A DNA stretch of 64,000 nucleotides from Variovorax sp. TBS-050B (GCF_029893635.1 NZ_JARXYR010000002.1:4129001-4193000), one strand, 5' to 3'; shown: positions 1 to 10,693, counted from the stretch's first letter. Translations and numbers: made by a program. Notes: generated by a model not told the origin, from the letters alone.

Positions 1-1064
1 CCGAGCAGCCGGAAGCGGCGCGCGTCGAGCAGTTCGAGCACGTCGGCCATGGGGGTGGGCTCGGGCACGAAGTCGCCGCTGAAGACGAAGCGCTCGGGCG
101 CATCGCCCTCCCCCGGCTCGGCGTGCACGCGGATCTGGCCGAAGTTCTCCCAGACCTCGCTCTGCGTGGTGCGGCGGGTGGCGACCTGGCCCGATTCCGT
201 GCTGCCGTAGATCTCGATCAGCACGCCGCCCAGCATCTGCTCGGCCTGCGCCGCGAGCTGCGGCGACAGCGGCGCGGTGGCCGAGAGGATCAGGTCCACG
301 GGCGGCAGCGCGATGCCCGACAGCAGCAGCGTCTTGAGGTGGAAAGGCGTGGTGACCAGTGCCCGCGGGCGCGGCACCGATTCCAGCGTGCGCGCCACGT
401 CGGCCGGAAAGAACGGCCGGCCGCTCTCGAAGGCCGCGCCGCCGAGCAGGGCCAGCAGCACCGACGATTCGAGCCCGTAGCTGTGCTGCACCGGCACGGT
501 GGCGACCAGCGTCAGGCCGGCCAGCGACGGCCGCCCGAGCAGGCTCGAAAGCCGCTCGACGGCCACCGCGACGTCGCCGACCAGGGTTTCCCAGCGCTTG
601 GCATGCGGCTGCGGCGCGCCGGTGGAACCGGAGGTGAGCAGGCTCACCGCATGCATTCGCGCGTCGACGGCGGGCACCTCGAGGTGCTCACTGCCTTCGG
701 CGCTGGAGCGGTCCTCGATCAGCACGCGCGGCATGCCCGGCGTGGCGAGGCCGGGATCGTCCGTCAGCGCGAAAAGACTGTCGGCGGACTCGGCGCCGCG
801 CAGGCGCGCGAGGGTGTCGGGGCGTGCGTCGGGCGGCAGCAGGCTCGCATGGCCGCGGACCAGCGCGGCCGCGAGGCAGACGGCGAAGGCATAGCGGTCG
901 ACGCAGAGATTGACCGCCGGTCCCTCGGCCGGCAGCACCGGCGCGAAGCGCGCCACGTCGGCCAGGAACTGCCGCGTGCTGACCGCAACGCCCGCGCGCC
1001 AGGCCAGGGGCGCATCGAGGTCGCGGTGCGCGATCAGCGGCAGCAGTCGGGTGTCGGCGCTCAA
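1..1064 (-). CDS. AMP-dependent acyl/aryl ligase, aryl-polyene type (3' end outside window)
   Basis: Adenylate-forming enzyme that would activate an acyl or aryl acid with ATP, probably for transfer to the carrier protein encoded two genes upstream. The core AMP-binding motif LLTSGSTGAPQPHAKR lies near residue 142, early for a ligase, as in compact ligases of aryl polyene clusters. Translation most likely starts at a TTG (1064-1062): a GGAGG sits six bases before it (1075-1071), and the frame from there has no usable ATG before the motif. The gene follows the membrane protein gene after 16 bases and is co-directional. The C-terminal lid domain is missing because the window ends. The ligase family is clear; the aryl polyene assignment comes from the neighbours. 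Confidence 0.75.
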   Translation of the reverse strand, partial: MSADTRLLPLIAHRDLDAPLAWRAGVAVSTRQFLADVARFAPVLPAEGPAVNLCVDRYAFAVCLAAALVRGHASLLPPDARPDTLARLRGAESADSLFALTDDPGLATPGMPRVLIEDRSSAEGSEHLEVPAVDARMHAVSLLTSGSTGAPQPHAKRWETLVGDVAVAVERLSSLLGRPSLAGLTLVATVPVQHSYGLESSVLLALLGGAAFESGRPFFPADVARTLESVPRPRALVTTPFHLKTLLLSGIALPPVDLILSATAPLSPQLAAQAEQMLGGVLIEIYGSTESGQVATRRTTQSEVWENFGQIRVHAEPGEGDAPERFVFSGDFVPEPTPMADVLELLDARRFRLL

Positions 1065-1080
1065 GAAAAGCCTCCGCAGG

Positions 1081-1722
1081 TCAACGGTGGCCCGGACGCT
1101 CGCCGATGGAGCTGCCCTGGAAGGCGCGCACCGCGTCGATGAGCCGCGTGCGTTCGAACTCCGGGTGCAGCCGGTAGCGCAACAGGTGTTCGCCGACGAA
1201 GAGCAGCGTGACGGACAGCGGCGTCAGCACGTTCGCGAGCAGCGACCAGGCCGAGAAAGGCAGCGTCAGGTAGACCACGATCGACGACACCACCACCACC
1301 GCGAAGTACACGGTCCAGACGCGCGTGAGGCGGGTCGTGTAGGCCAGCATCTGGCCCTTGAGCGGATGCACGCGCTGCGCGAACTGGGTGATCAGCGGCA
1401 GCCCGGGGCCGCGCAGCGAGGCGCCGAACCAGCCGCACAGAAGCCCGTTGATCGCGACATGCTGGAACACGTAGAGCCGGTTGGTGTCACCGGCCTCACC
1501 CATGAACACGAGCGCGAAGCCCGCGATGCCGAGCAGCAGCGCGGCGGCAAAGCCGAAGCGGCCGAACCGGCTCGCGGCAAAGCCCATGGCGGCGAGCCAG
1601 AGCGGGCCGAGCAGCACCACCACGGCCCACGGCTCGGTGGGGTGGAACAGCATCATCCAGTGCGAGAGGCCGGCATAGGCCACCCCCACCAGCAGCAGGA
1701 GCGCCAGTCGCCATCGAGACAT
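1081..1722 (-). CDS. COG4648-type integral membrane protein of aryl-polyene-like cluster
   Basis: A 213-residue hydrophobic protein with about six membrane segments: an N-terminal one at about 5-25, pairs at about 30-50 and 55-75, and two in the C-terminal half around a VVVVSSIVVYLTLPF stretch. It resembles the small COG4648 membrane proteins that sit between acyl carrier protein and AMP ligase in aryl polyene gene clusters. Their molecular role is not established; a part in membrane-bound assembly or lipid anchoring of the pigment is an inference. It begins three bases after the carrier protein gene ends and is followed closely by the ligase, so the three genes look like one operon. Confidence 0.65.
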   Translation of the reverse strand: MSRWRLALLLLVGVAYAGLSHWMMLFHPTEPWAVVVLLGPLWLAAMGFAASRFGRFGFAAALLLGIAGFALVFMGEAGDTNRLYVFQHVAINGLLCGWFGASLRGPGLPLITQFAQRVHPLKGQMLAYTTRLTRVWTVYFAVVVVSSIVVYLTLPFSAWSLLANVLTPLSVTLLFVGEHLLRYRLHPEFERTRLIDAVRAFQGSSIGERPGHR

Positions 1723-1725
1723 GGA

Positions 1726-2037
1726 TCAGGAAGCGCTGCGGTGCTGGGCGACGTGGGTCGCGAGCGTGCGCAGCGACTGGAAGATCTGCTGGTTGCGCTC
1801 GTCGTCCGAGCGCAACTGGAAGCCGTAGCGGCGGGACACCTCGAGCGCGACTTCGAGGATGTCGATCGAGTCGAGGCCCAGGCCTTCGCCGTACAGCGGA
1901 TCGGTCGGCACGATGTCCTCGGGGGCGACTTCGAGATTGAGCGCGTTCACCAGCAGAACGGCCAGCTCTTTCTCCATCGGCGACTGTTCAGGGGAATCGC
2001 CAGCGGCGGGAATGGGGGGCTGAGCAGTCGATGACAA
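1726..2037 (-). CDS. Acyl carrier protein
   Basis: Small acidic carrier of 103 residues. The phosphopantetheine attachment motif GLGLDSIDIL places the modified serine at about residue 57, followed by the acidic helix expected for this fold. It would carry acyl or aryl intermediates for the cluster whose ligase and membrane protein genes follow on the same strand. The start chosen is a TTG at 2037, because AGGAGG (2048-2043) lies five bases upstream; an internal ATG at 1977 would give a shorter protein with no comparable ribosome site. It appears to be the first gene of its operon, since the next gene upstream (2139) is divergent. Confidence 0.85.
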   Translation of the reverse strand: MSSTAQPPIPAAGDSPEQSPMEKELAVLLVNALNLEVAPEDIVPTDPLYGEGLGLDSIDILEVALEVSRRYGFQLRSDDERNQQIFQSLRTLATHVAQHRSAS

Positions 2038-2138
2038 GAAAACCTCCTGAACTTTTTGGGTTACGACCTCGGGGGCGGTGGATTATAGGAGCGCGGCGTG
2101 AGTAGACTGCCCGCTTCGATACGACCCCGGAGCCCTTC

Positions 2139-3659
<1,521 letters not shown>

Positions 3660-3705
3660 CAGGCCGGACGCTCGCGCGGGCCGTGCGGGCGGGTGCCCGC
3701 GCGCG

Positions 3706-4347
3706 TCACCAGCGCAAGAGGCGCGGCCCGATCAGCGCGCCTGCGGCCACGGGCACCGCCATGCCGCCGATGTACCAGACCGCGAGGAACGGCGCCGCCA
3801 GTTCGGGGCAGTGCAGCGCATAGATCGCCGCGCCCACGCCGCCCGCGAAGGCCCCGGCTGCCGCACCCGCGAGTGCCGGGCGCGTGGGCGCCAGGCCTTT
3901 CATCGCGAACAGCGCCGCCACGAAGACCGGCAGCCCGATGAACCCGATGCTGACCAGGCAGGTGCGCCAGGTCTGGCCCATGAGCAGCGGCATGCGCTCG
4001 CCGGGCGGCGCATCGAACAGGGCGAAGCCCGCCATGCCCCAGACCATGGCCACGGGCACCGCGACACCGAGCCAGCTGCGCCGGACCCGCACGCCGGGTC
4101 GACCCAGGCGCTGCGCCATCACGAAGGCCGCGATCGCGATGGTCACCGGGAACAGCAGCTTCATCCAGAACATCGGCCAGAACATGGCCTGGAGCAGATC
4201 GGGGCGAATGCCGTAGCCGGCCCACAGGATGGCGAACGACAGTGGCAGGCCCGCGAGCAGCGCGAGTTCGAGGCGCCGTGCGGCCGCGCGGCGCGGCGCC
4301 GCCGTGGGGCCGGCGGCCAGCATGGCGACGAGGTCATCGGTTTTCAT
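3706..4347 (-). CDS. nrsF: NrsF-type (DUF1109) transmembrane anti-sigma factor
   Basis: A 213-residue membrane protein with about six hydrophobic segments and a short cytoplasmic N-terminus starting MKTDDLVAML, typical of DUF1109/NrsF anti-sigma factors. Cysteines fall at residues 130 (WRTCLVS) and 180 (ALHCPEL), matching in position and spacing the conserved pair needed for signal response in Caulobacter NrsF. The gene overlaps the end of the sigma factor gene by four bases, so the two are translationally coupled. In the known systems the protein holds its ECF sigma factor at the membrane until metal or redox stress releases it. Whether the same signals act here is an inference. Confidence 0.85.
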   Translation of the reverse strand: MKTDDLVAMLAAGPTAAPRRAAARRLELALLAGLPLSFAILWAGYGIRPDLLQAMFWPMFWMKLLFPVTIAIAAFVMAQRLGRPGVRVRRSWLGVAVPVAMVWGMAGFALFDAPPGERMPLLMGQTWRTCLVSIGFIGLPVFVAALFAMKGLAPTRPALAGAAAGAFAGGVGAAIYALHCPELAAPFLAVWYIGGMAVPVAAGALIGPRLLRW

Positions 4348-4925
4348 TGCGTCTTGCTCCTGATCCTTGCCGCCAGCGCCTTGAGGCCGCGATGGATGCC
4401 GACCTTCACGGCCGACTCCGACATGCCGGTCAGCCCGGCCGTTTCGGCCACCGTGAGGCCCTCGAGCTTCACGTGCACGATCGGCAGGCGCTGGCGCTCG
4501 GGCAGCGTCTTCAGCAGGCCTTCCAGGTCGCGCCGGGCGTCGCTGGCCTCGGTGGCGGAGTCGGCGAACACCTCGAGATCGTCGTCCAGCGGGTCATGCA
4601 GCGCCTCGCGCGAGGACTTGGCGCGCAGCAGGTCGATCATCTTGTAGCGGGCAATCGCATGCACCCAGGCCGTCAGCGGCTGGTCGCTCTGGTAGGTGTG
4701 GCGCTGGTTGTGCATGGCGAGCAGGCATTCCTGGACAAGGTCTTCCACTTCATCGGGCCAGCCGAACAGCCGCCTGGCCAGAAACGCGCGCAGATGCGCG
4801 CTGAGTTTTTGCAGGAATTCGCGATACGCCGCCGCGTCGCCGTCGAGGCCACGCAGGAAGAGAGCTCGCAGCGTCGCCTCGGTGGCACTCAGTCGCGTTT
4901 CACTGTCCAGTGTGTTTCGTACCAT
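4344..4925 (-). CDS. sigF: ECF sigma factor, SigF/NrsF-partner type
   Basis: A 193-residue extracytoplasmic-function sigma factor. Region 2 is recognisable in DEVEDLVQECLLAMHNQR and LTAWVHAIARYKMIDLLR, and region 4 in LPERQRLPIVHVKLEGLT followed by ETAGLTGMSESAVKVGIHR. It would recruit RNA polymerase to stress promoters and is controlled by the membrane anti-sigma factor encoded directly downstream with a four-base overlap. The ATG at 4925 is the only reasonable start: no in-frame ATG, GTG or TTG occurs in the next 20 codons. A GTAACT-N16-CGAA motif overlaps this start; its meaning is uncertain and is treated separately. Confidence 0.88.
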   Translation of the reverse strand: MVRNTLDSETRLSATEATLRALFLRGLDGDAAAYREFLQKLSAHLRAFLARRLFGWPDEVEDLVQECLLAMHNQRHTYQSDQPLTAWVHAIARYKMIDLLRAKSSREALHDPLDDDLEVFADSATEASDARRDLEGLLKTLPERQRLPIVHVKLEGLTVAETAGLTGMSESAVKVGIHRGLKALAARIRSKTQ

Positions 4926-4941
4926 CGGCCCGGCCAGTTAC
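4916..4941 (-). promoter_or_regulatory. Possible SigF-type ECF promoter motif
   Basis: On the minus strand GTAACT (4941-4936) is followed after exactly 16 bases by CGAA (4919-4916). This matches the GTAACC-N16-CGAA pattern of Caulobacter SigF promoters except for one base. Autoregulation of the sigma operon would be expected. The difficulty is that a transcript from here would start about ten bases inside the coding frame assigned to the sigma gene, so the motif may be chance or the true start may differ. Confidence 0.35.
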
Positions 4942-5040
4942 AGCCTTTCGAAAAGATGTCCGAAGGATTGTGCCTTGCCCACACGAAAGTCCCGGGACCG
5001 GCCTCGGATAAGCTCGCCCCACCCCTGGAAGGAGCATCCC

Positions 5041-5109
5041 ATGCGACCGACCGACCCGCCTGCCCCCTCCCGCCCCGCCGCCTGCTTGCCGCGGCCGGCC
5101 GGCGGCTGA
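5041..5109 (+). other. 22-codon reading frame with strong ribosome site: leader peptide or displaced N-terminus
   Basis: An ATG at 5041 follows GGAAGGAG with good spacing, the best ribosome site in this intergenic region. Its frame ends after 22 codons at a TGA (5107-5109), five bases before the ATG of the next gene. Two readings are possible. It may be a coupled leader peptide. Or it may be the real N-terminus of the 5115 gene, moved out of frame by an indel in the C-rich stretch at about 5065-5085. Confidence 0.4.
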
Positions 5110-5114
5110 CGCCG

Positions 5115-5534
5115 ATGCTGGCCGGACTGGCCTCCCACCCCTGGGCGTACCCCGCGCTTGAGGCGGTGCACATCGTGGGCATCGCACTGCTGTTCGGCGG
5201 GCTGCTGGTGTTCGAGCTGCGGGTGCTCGGCTTGGCCCGGGCGCTGCCGGCGCCGCAGCTCGCGCGCATCACCCTGGTTCCGGCGCTCGCGGGCTTCGGG
5301 CTGTGCGCGGCCACCGGCCTGGTGATGTTCTCCACCCAGCCCGGCGAACTGCTGGCCAACACCGCCTTCCGCGCCAAGCTCGTGCTGATCGCGCTGGCGG
5401 GCGCCAACGCCCTCTGGTTCCACCTGCGCGGCGGCCCGGCCGCAAACGGCGCCTTGCCGCGCGCGCAATGCCTGCTGTCGCTGGGGTTTTGGCTCGCTGT
5501 CATCATCTGCGGGCGCTGGATTGCCTACGTCTGA
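5115..5534 (+). CDS. Small integral membrane protein, DUF6644-like
   Basis: About 139 residues with four predicted membrane segments. Near the N-terminus is the pattern HPWAYPALEAVHIVGIALLF, typical of a group of small proteobacterial membrane proteins I associate with DUF6644; their function is unknown. The conserved histidines (HPWAY and VHIVG) in the first helix could bind a metal or haem, but this is speculation. The coding start is uncertain: the ATG at 5115 has no clear ribosome site, whereas a strong one serves a different-frame ATG at 5041. It is followed 17 bases later by a DUF6152-like gene, and both face away from the SigF-NrsF operon, so control by that sigma factor is plausible but unproven. 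Confidence 0.6.
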   Translation: MLAGLASHPWAYPALEAVHIVGIALLFGGLLVFELRVLGLARALPAPQLARITLVPALAGFGLCAATGLVMFSTQPGELLANTAFRAKLVLIALAGANALWFHLRGGPAANGALPRAQCLLSLGFWLAVIICGRWIAYV

Positions 5535-5551
5535 ACCCAGGAGACCCACCG

Positions 5552-6019
5552 ATGATTCAAAGACGCATGTTCACCGCCGGCTCGCTCGCCCTCGCGCTGC
5601 CGGCCTGGGCGCACCACGGCTGGAGCAGCTTCGACCAGGAGCGCCCGCTCTACCTCGAGGGGCGCGCCACCCGCGTCATGTGGCGCAACCCCCATGGCGA
5701 GGTCGAGATCGAGCGCCCCGAGAACCCGAGCCTGCCGGCCGACCTGAAGCAGCGCGCGCTGCCGCGGCAGAGCGCGGCGGTCGACGGTCCGGCGCTGCTC
5801 GCGAAGGCGCAATTGCCGAGCCGGCCCGACCGCAAGTGGCTCATCGAACTGGCGCCGCTCACGCGGCTGGAGGCCTGGGGCGTCGCCGAGATCAAGCCCG
5901 GCACGCCGGTCGCCGCGCTCGGTTTCACCTTCACGGGCGAGAAAGGCGATGCGGTGCTGCGTGCCGAATACCTGTTCGTGGACGGCAAGGCCTACGGCCT
6001 GCGCTCCTCGCCGGCCTGA
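5552..6019 (+). CDS. Exported DUF6152-like protein
   Basis: A 155-residue protein starting MIQRRMFTAGSLALALPAWA, a short signal sequence with probable cleavage just before AHHGWSSFD. The mature N-terminus with a double histidine and the following RATRVMWRNPHGEVEIE segment resemble the DUF6152 family of periplasmic proteins of unknown function. An AGGAGA (5539-5544) lies seven bases before the ATG, supporting the start. It lies 17 bases after the membrane protein gene and is probably co-transcribed. A metal-related role is conceivable from the histidines and from the stress sigma factor next door, but nothing in the sequence proves it. Confidence 0.6.
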   Translation: MIQRRMFTAGSLALALPAWAHHGWSSFDQERPLYLEGRATRVMWRNPHGEVEIERPENPSLPADLKQRALPRQSAAVDGPALLAKAQLPSRPDRKWLIELAPLTRLEAWGVAEIKPGTPVAALGFTFTGEKGDAVLRAEYLFVDGKAYGLRSSPA

Positions 6020-6064
6020 GGCCGCACCGGCCCGAAGAGGGCAGTGACCTCGCGCGCGCCCGGC

Positions 6065-6093
6065 TTGCCAGCCGCGCGCGCGATCGGTACATT
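6065..6093 (+). promoter_or_regulatory. Sigma-70 type promoter of the URC operon
   Basis: TTGCCA (6065-6070) and TACATT (6088-6093) are separated by 17 bases. Transcription would start near 6100, leaving a very short leader before the ATG at 6114. It is the only clear promoter between the DUF6152-like gene and the URC1 homologue. Confidence 0.55.
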
Positions 6094-6113
6094 GCATTTT
6101 TTGAGGGCCTCCA

Positions 6114-7435
<1,322 letters not shown>

Positions 7436-7439
<4 letters not shown>

Positions 7440-8839
7440 ACGACAGCCAAGCGCAAGACCATCTCCCCGCCGACGGTTCCGGCAGCCTGGCGCCGGGCGC
7501 CGCGGGCAACGTCGATCCGGCGATCGAATTCGCGGTCGATACCCACGACGCCGCGGGCGCGGCCCGCCTGCTGCGCAGCACGGCCGAGATCCGCCGCCGC
7601 GCGGCCGGCCTGCTCGCACGCGCGCGCCGCGGCGAATCGGACTGGTTCCGCATCGGCGGCGACGACGCACTCGAGGACGCCGCCCGCAGCGTGGCCGAGG
7701 TCACGCGCGAACGCTATCCCTGGGACACCATTCCGTACCACAGCCGCTGGCGCCACTTCGAGGCCGGCGGCGTGGACCGCCTGGCGCAACTGAACAGCCT
7801 GCTCGGCGACGCCGACGCGCGGCAGCGCGCCCGTGCCCACATCGACCTGGTGCTCGTGAGCGTGCTGCTCGACGCCGGCGCCGGCCCGGACTGGCACTAC
7901 ACCGAGCCCGCCACCGGCGAGCGCTTCACGCGCTCCGAGGGCCTGGGCATCGCCAGCTTCCACGCCTTCACGAGCGGCATGTTCTCCTCGCGCGCCGGTC
8001 ATCCGCTGCAGGTGGATGCGGCCGGGCTTCGCGCGCTCGTGACCGACCGGCTCGGCGCCGCGTTCCAGGTCAGCGAGGTCAATCCGCTGGTCGGCCTGGC
8101 CGGCCGGGCGATGCTGCTGCGCCGGCTCGGCGAGGCGCTGGCCGAGCAGCCCGAGTACTTCGGCGACGAAGGCCGGCCCGGCAACCTGTTCGACACGCTG
8201 GTCGGCCCCTTCGGCCCGGCCGCGCCGCCGACGGCCGAGGTCACGGCGCACGAGATCCTGACCCTGCTGCTCGATTCGCTCTCGCGCATCTGGCCCGCAG
8301 CCAATGCCGTCGACAGCATCGCGGCCGACGGCAGCGACGTGCTCGGCGGCATCGGGGCCGCCGACCCGGCGCTCGCGCTCGGCGACTGCTGGCGCCACAG
8401 CGCGGTGCGCGGCCCGGGGCTCACCAACGGATGGATGCCGTTCCACAAGCTGTCGCAGTGGCTCACCTACTCGCTGCTGGAACCCTTCGAATGGGCCGGC
8501 GTGAAGGTGCGGCAGGTGAATGCGCTCACCGCCCTGCCCGAATACCGCAACGGCGGCCTGCTGATCGACAGCGGCGTGATCGTGCCGAAGGACCCGGCCT
8601 TCCTGACACGGCAATGGAAGGCGAGCGACGAATTCATCGTCGAATGGCGCGCGCTCACCGTCGCGCTGCTCGACGAACTGGCGCCGCGCGTGCGCAAGGT
8701 GCTCGACCGCAGCGAGGAGGAACTGCCGCTCGCCTGCGTGCTCGAGGGCGGCACCTGGGCCGCCGGCCGGGCCCTGGCACAGCGCTTGCGGGACGGTGCG
8801 CCGCCGCTTTTGATCGAAAGCGACGGCACGGTCTTTTAG
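7436..8839 (+). CDS. URC4-type DUF1688 protein (uracil catabolism)
   Basis: A 467-residue protein beginning [16 protein letters not shown], with a tryptophan/arginine-rich middle ([19 protein letters not shown]) and a C-terminal [18 protein letters not shown] block typical of DUF1688. This family contains URC4, essential for the URC uracil degradation pathway in Lachancea kluyveri; its exact reaction is not defined. Cytoplasmic, with no signal sequence. The ATG at 7436 overlaps the stop of the URC1 homologue (ATGA), giving tight coupling. A uracil phosphoribosyltransferase gene follows after 38 bases, completing the core bacterial URC arrangement. Confidence 0.88.
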
Positions 8840-8877
8840 ACTCGCCGGTTCCGCACAACGGCAAAGAAAAAAATTCA

Positions 8878-9510
8878 ATGAGCAGCAACGTCCATCTCCT
8901 CGACCATCCCCTCGTCCAGCACAAGCTCACGCTGATGCGCCGCAAGGACGCTTCCACCAACAGCTTTCGCCGGCTCCTGAACGAGATCAGCATGCTCATG
9001 GCCTACGAGGTCACGCGCGACATGCCGATGCAGGACGTCGAGGTCGAAACCCCGCTCGAGACCATGCAGGCCAAGGTCATCGACGGCAAGAAGCTGGTGC
9101 TGGTGTCGATCCTGCGCGCGGGCACCGGCATCCTCGACGGCATGCTCACCGTGGTGCCGGGCGCGCGCGTCGGCCACATCGGGCTGTACCGCGATCCGAA
9201 GACGCTGACCGCGGTCGAGTACTACTTCAAGATGCCCGGCGAGATGGAGAACCGCGACGTGATCGTGGTCGATCCCATGCTGGCGACCGGCAATTCGGCC
9301 GTGGCCGCGGTCGAGCGCCTGAAGGAGCTCAATCCGAAGTCGATCAAGTTCGTCTGCCTGCTGACCTGCCCCGAAGGCATCGCCACCATGCAGAAAGCGC
9401 ATCCCGACGTGCCGATCTACACCGCCGCGATCGACCGCGAGCTCAACAGCCATGGCTACATCCTGCCGGGGCTGGGCGATGCGGGCGACCGGATCTTCGG
9501 AACGAAATAA
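8878..9510 (+). CDS. upp: Uracil phosphoribosyltransferase
   Basis: A 210-residue enzyme converting uracil and PRPP to UMP and pyrophosphate. The PRPP-binding loop [15 protein letters not shown] is present, and the C-terminus ([17 protein letters not shown]) is the uracil-binding region of the family. The start at 8878 gives the usual family length. In salvage operons upp sits with a uracil permease; here it follows the URC1 and URC4 homologues, matching the yeast pathway, where the equivalent enzyme (URC6) makes the nucleotide that is then degraded. It may therefore serve catabolism as well as salvage. A dispersed repeat begins directly after its stop codon. Confidence 0.95.
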   Translation: MSSNVHLLDHPLVQHKLTLMRRKDASTNSFRRLLNEISMLMAYEVTRDMPMQDVEVETPLETMQAKVIDGKKLVLVSILRAGTGILDGMLTVVPGARVGHIGLYRDPKTLTAVEYYFKMPGEMENRDVIVVDPMLATGNSAVAAVERLKELNPKSIKFVCLLTCPEGIATMQKAHPDVPIYTAAIDRELNSHGYILPGLGDAGDRIFGTK

Positions 9511-9614
9511 CGCTCGCCCCCAGGCTGCGCGGCACTTCGTGTCCGCTTCGCCAACCCCCTACCGGGGGCAACACCGGCGGCCCGGCGGAGCCGGTTCCGC
9601 GGTGTTTCCCGGAT
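9511..9614 (+). repeat. Dispersed GC-rich intergenic repeat, family A, copy 1
   Basis: About 100 bases starting directly after the upp stop codon. It contains CACTTCGTGTC, a CCCCCTACCGGGGG hairpin and a GGCCCGGCGGAGCCGG hairpin. A second copy lies at 25322-25422 in the opposite chromosomal orientation and aligns along its whole length with few differences. Both copies begin within three bases of the stop codon of the gene they follow and point in that gene's direction. Confidence 0.8.
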
Positions 9615-9639
9615 GGGCCGGGGGGGGTTTGGTGCGGTG

Positions 9640-9655
9640 TGGCATGGGGATTGCA
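9640..9655 (+). promoter_or_regulatory. Sigma-54 (RpoN) -24/-12 promoter of the nucleobase importer operon
   Basis: TGGCATGGGGATTGCA matches the sigma-54 consensus TGGCAYR-N4-TTGCW at every fixed position, with GG and GC ten bases apart. Transcription would begin near 9666, about 23 bases before the GTG start at 9689 and in front of its GAGGAG ribosome site. Sigma-54 dependence in this setting suggests activation by NtrC or another enhancer-binding protein under nitrogen limitation. No clear activator site could be identified upstream. Confidence 0.7.
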
Positions 9656-9688
9656 GCGCTTGAATTTTTTATCGACGAGGAGAAGACC

Positions 9689-10693
9689 GTGACAGCACGC
9701 CGCCAGATCATCATTCGTACCGCCGCCCTCGCCGCCGCTGCGCTCGCGGCCGGGGCGCCCGGCCTTGCGCTCGCGCAGGCCAAGCTCAAGGTGGCGGCGG
9801 TGTACACCGTGCCGTTCGAGCAGCAATGGGTGGGCCGCATCCACAAGGCGCTCAAGGCGGCCGAGGCGCGCGGCGAGATCGAGTACAAGGCGACCGAAAA
9901 CGTCGGCAACGCGGACTACGAACGGGTGCTGCGCGAGTACGCCACGGGAGGCAACCAATTGATCCTGGGCGAAGCGTTCGCGGTGGAAGCCGCGGCGCGC
10001 AAGGTGGCGAAGGACTTCCCGAAGGTCGCTTTCCTCATGGGCTCGTCGCTCAAGCCGCAGGCGCCCAATTTCAGCGTGTTCGACAACTACATCCAGGAGC
10101 CGGCCTACCTGAGCGGCATGGTGGCCGGCGGCATGACCAAGACGAACCGCATCGGCATGGTCGGCGGTTTTCCGATCCCCGAGGTGAACCGGCTCATGAA
10201 CGCCTTCATGGCTGGCGCGAAGGAAACGAACCCGAAGGTGGAGTTCAGCGTGAGCTTCATCAACAGCTGGTTCGACCCGCCCAAGGCCAAGGAGGCTGCG
10301 TTCGCGATGATCGACAAGGGCGCCGACGTCATGTACGCCGAGCGCTTCGGCGTCTCGGACGCGGCCAAGGAAAAGGGCAAGCTCGCGATCGGCAACGTGA
10401 TCGACACGCAGGCGCAGTACCCCGACACGGTGGTCGCCTCGGCGCTGTGGAACTTCGAGCCTTCGGCCGACCGCGCGATCAAGCTCGTGAAGGAAGGCAA
10501 GTTCACGGCCGAGGACTACGGCGTCTACTCGCACATGAAGCACAAGGGCTCCGAGCTCGCGCCGCTCGGCACCTTCGAGAAGAAGGTGCCGGCCGAGGTC
10601 GTCGCCAAGGTCAAGGCGCGGCAGGCCGACATCCTCGCGGGCAAGTTCACGGTGAAGGTGGACGACAGCCAACCCAAGTCGACCGCCAAGTGA
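9689..10693 (+). CDS. BMP-family substrate-binding protein of nucleoside/nucleobase ABC importer
   Basis: A 334-residue periplasmic protein of the basic membrane protein (PnrA-like) family, which binds nucleosides or purine bases for ABC import. The N-terminus carries a basic segment (ARRQIIIR) and an Ala-rich hydrophobic stretch ending ALAQA, a typical signal sequence. The mature protein begins KLKVAAVYTVPFEQQWVG. The GTG at 9689 is chosen because GAGGAG lies just upstream; the frame stays open further upstream but overlaps the promoter. Its stop overlaps the next start (GTGA). The downstream ATPase and two permeases are of the matching type. The exact ligand cannot be read from sequence; the adjacent cytosine deaminase and URC genes favour pyrimidines or mixed bases. 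Confidence 0.88.
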   Translation: MTARRQIIIRTAALAAAALAAGAPGLALAQAKLKVAAVYTVPFEQQWVGRIHKALKAAEARGEIEYKATENVGNADYERVLREYATGGNQLILGEAFAVEAAARKVAKDFPKVAFLMGSSLKPQAPNFSVFDNYIQEPAYLSGMVAGGMTKTNRIGMVGGFPIPEVNRLMNAFMAGAKETNPKVEFSVSFINSWFDPPKAKEAAFAMIDKGADVMYAERFGVSDAAKEKGKLAIGNVIDTQAQYPDTVVASALWNFEPSADRAIKLVKEGKFTAEDYGVYSHMKHKGSELAPLGTFEKKVPAEVVAKVKARQADILAGKFTVKVDDSQPKSTAK

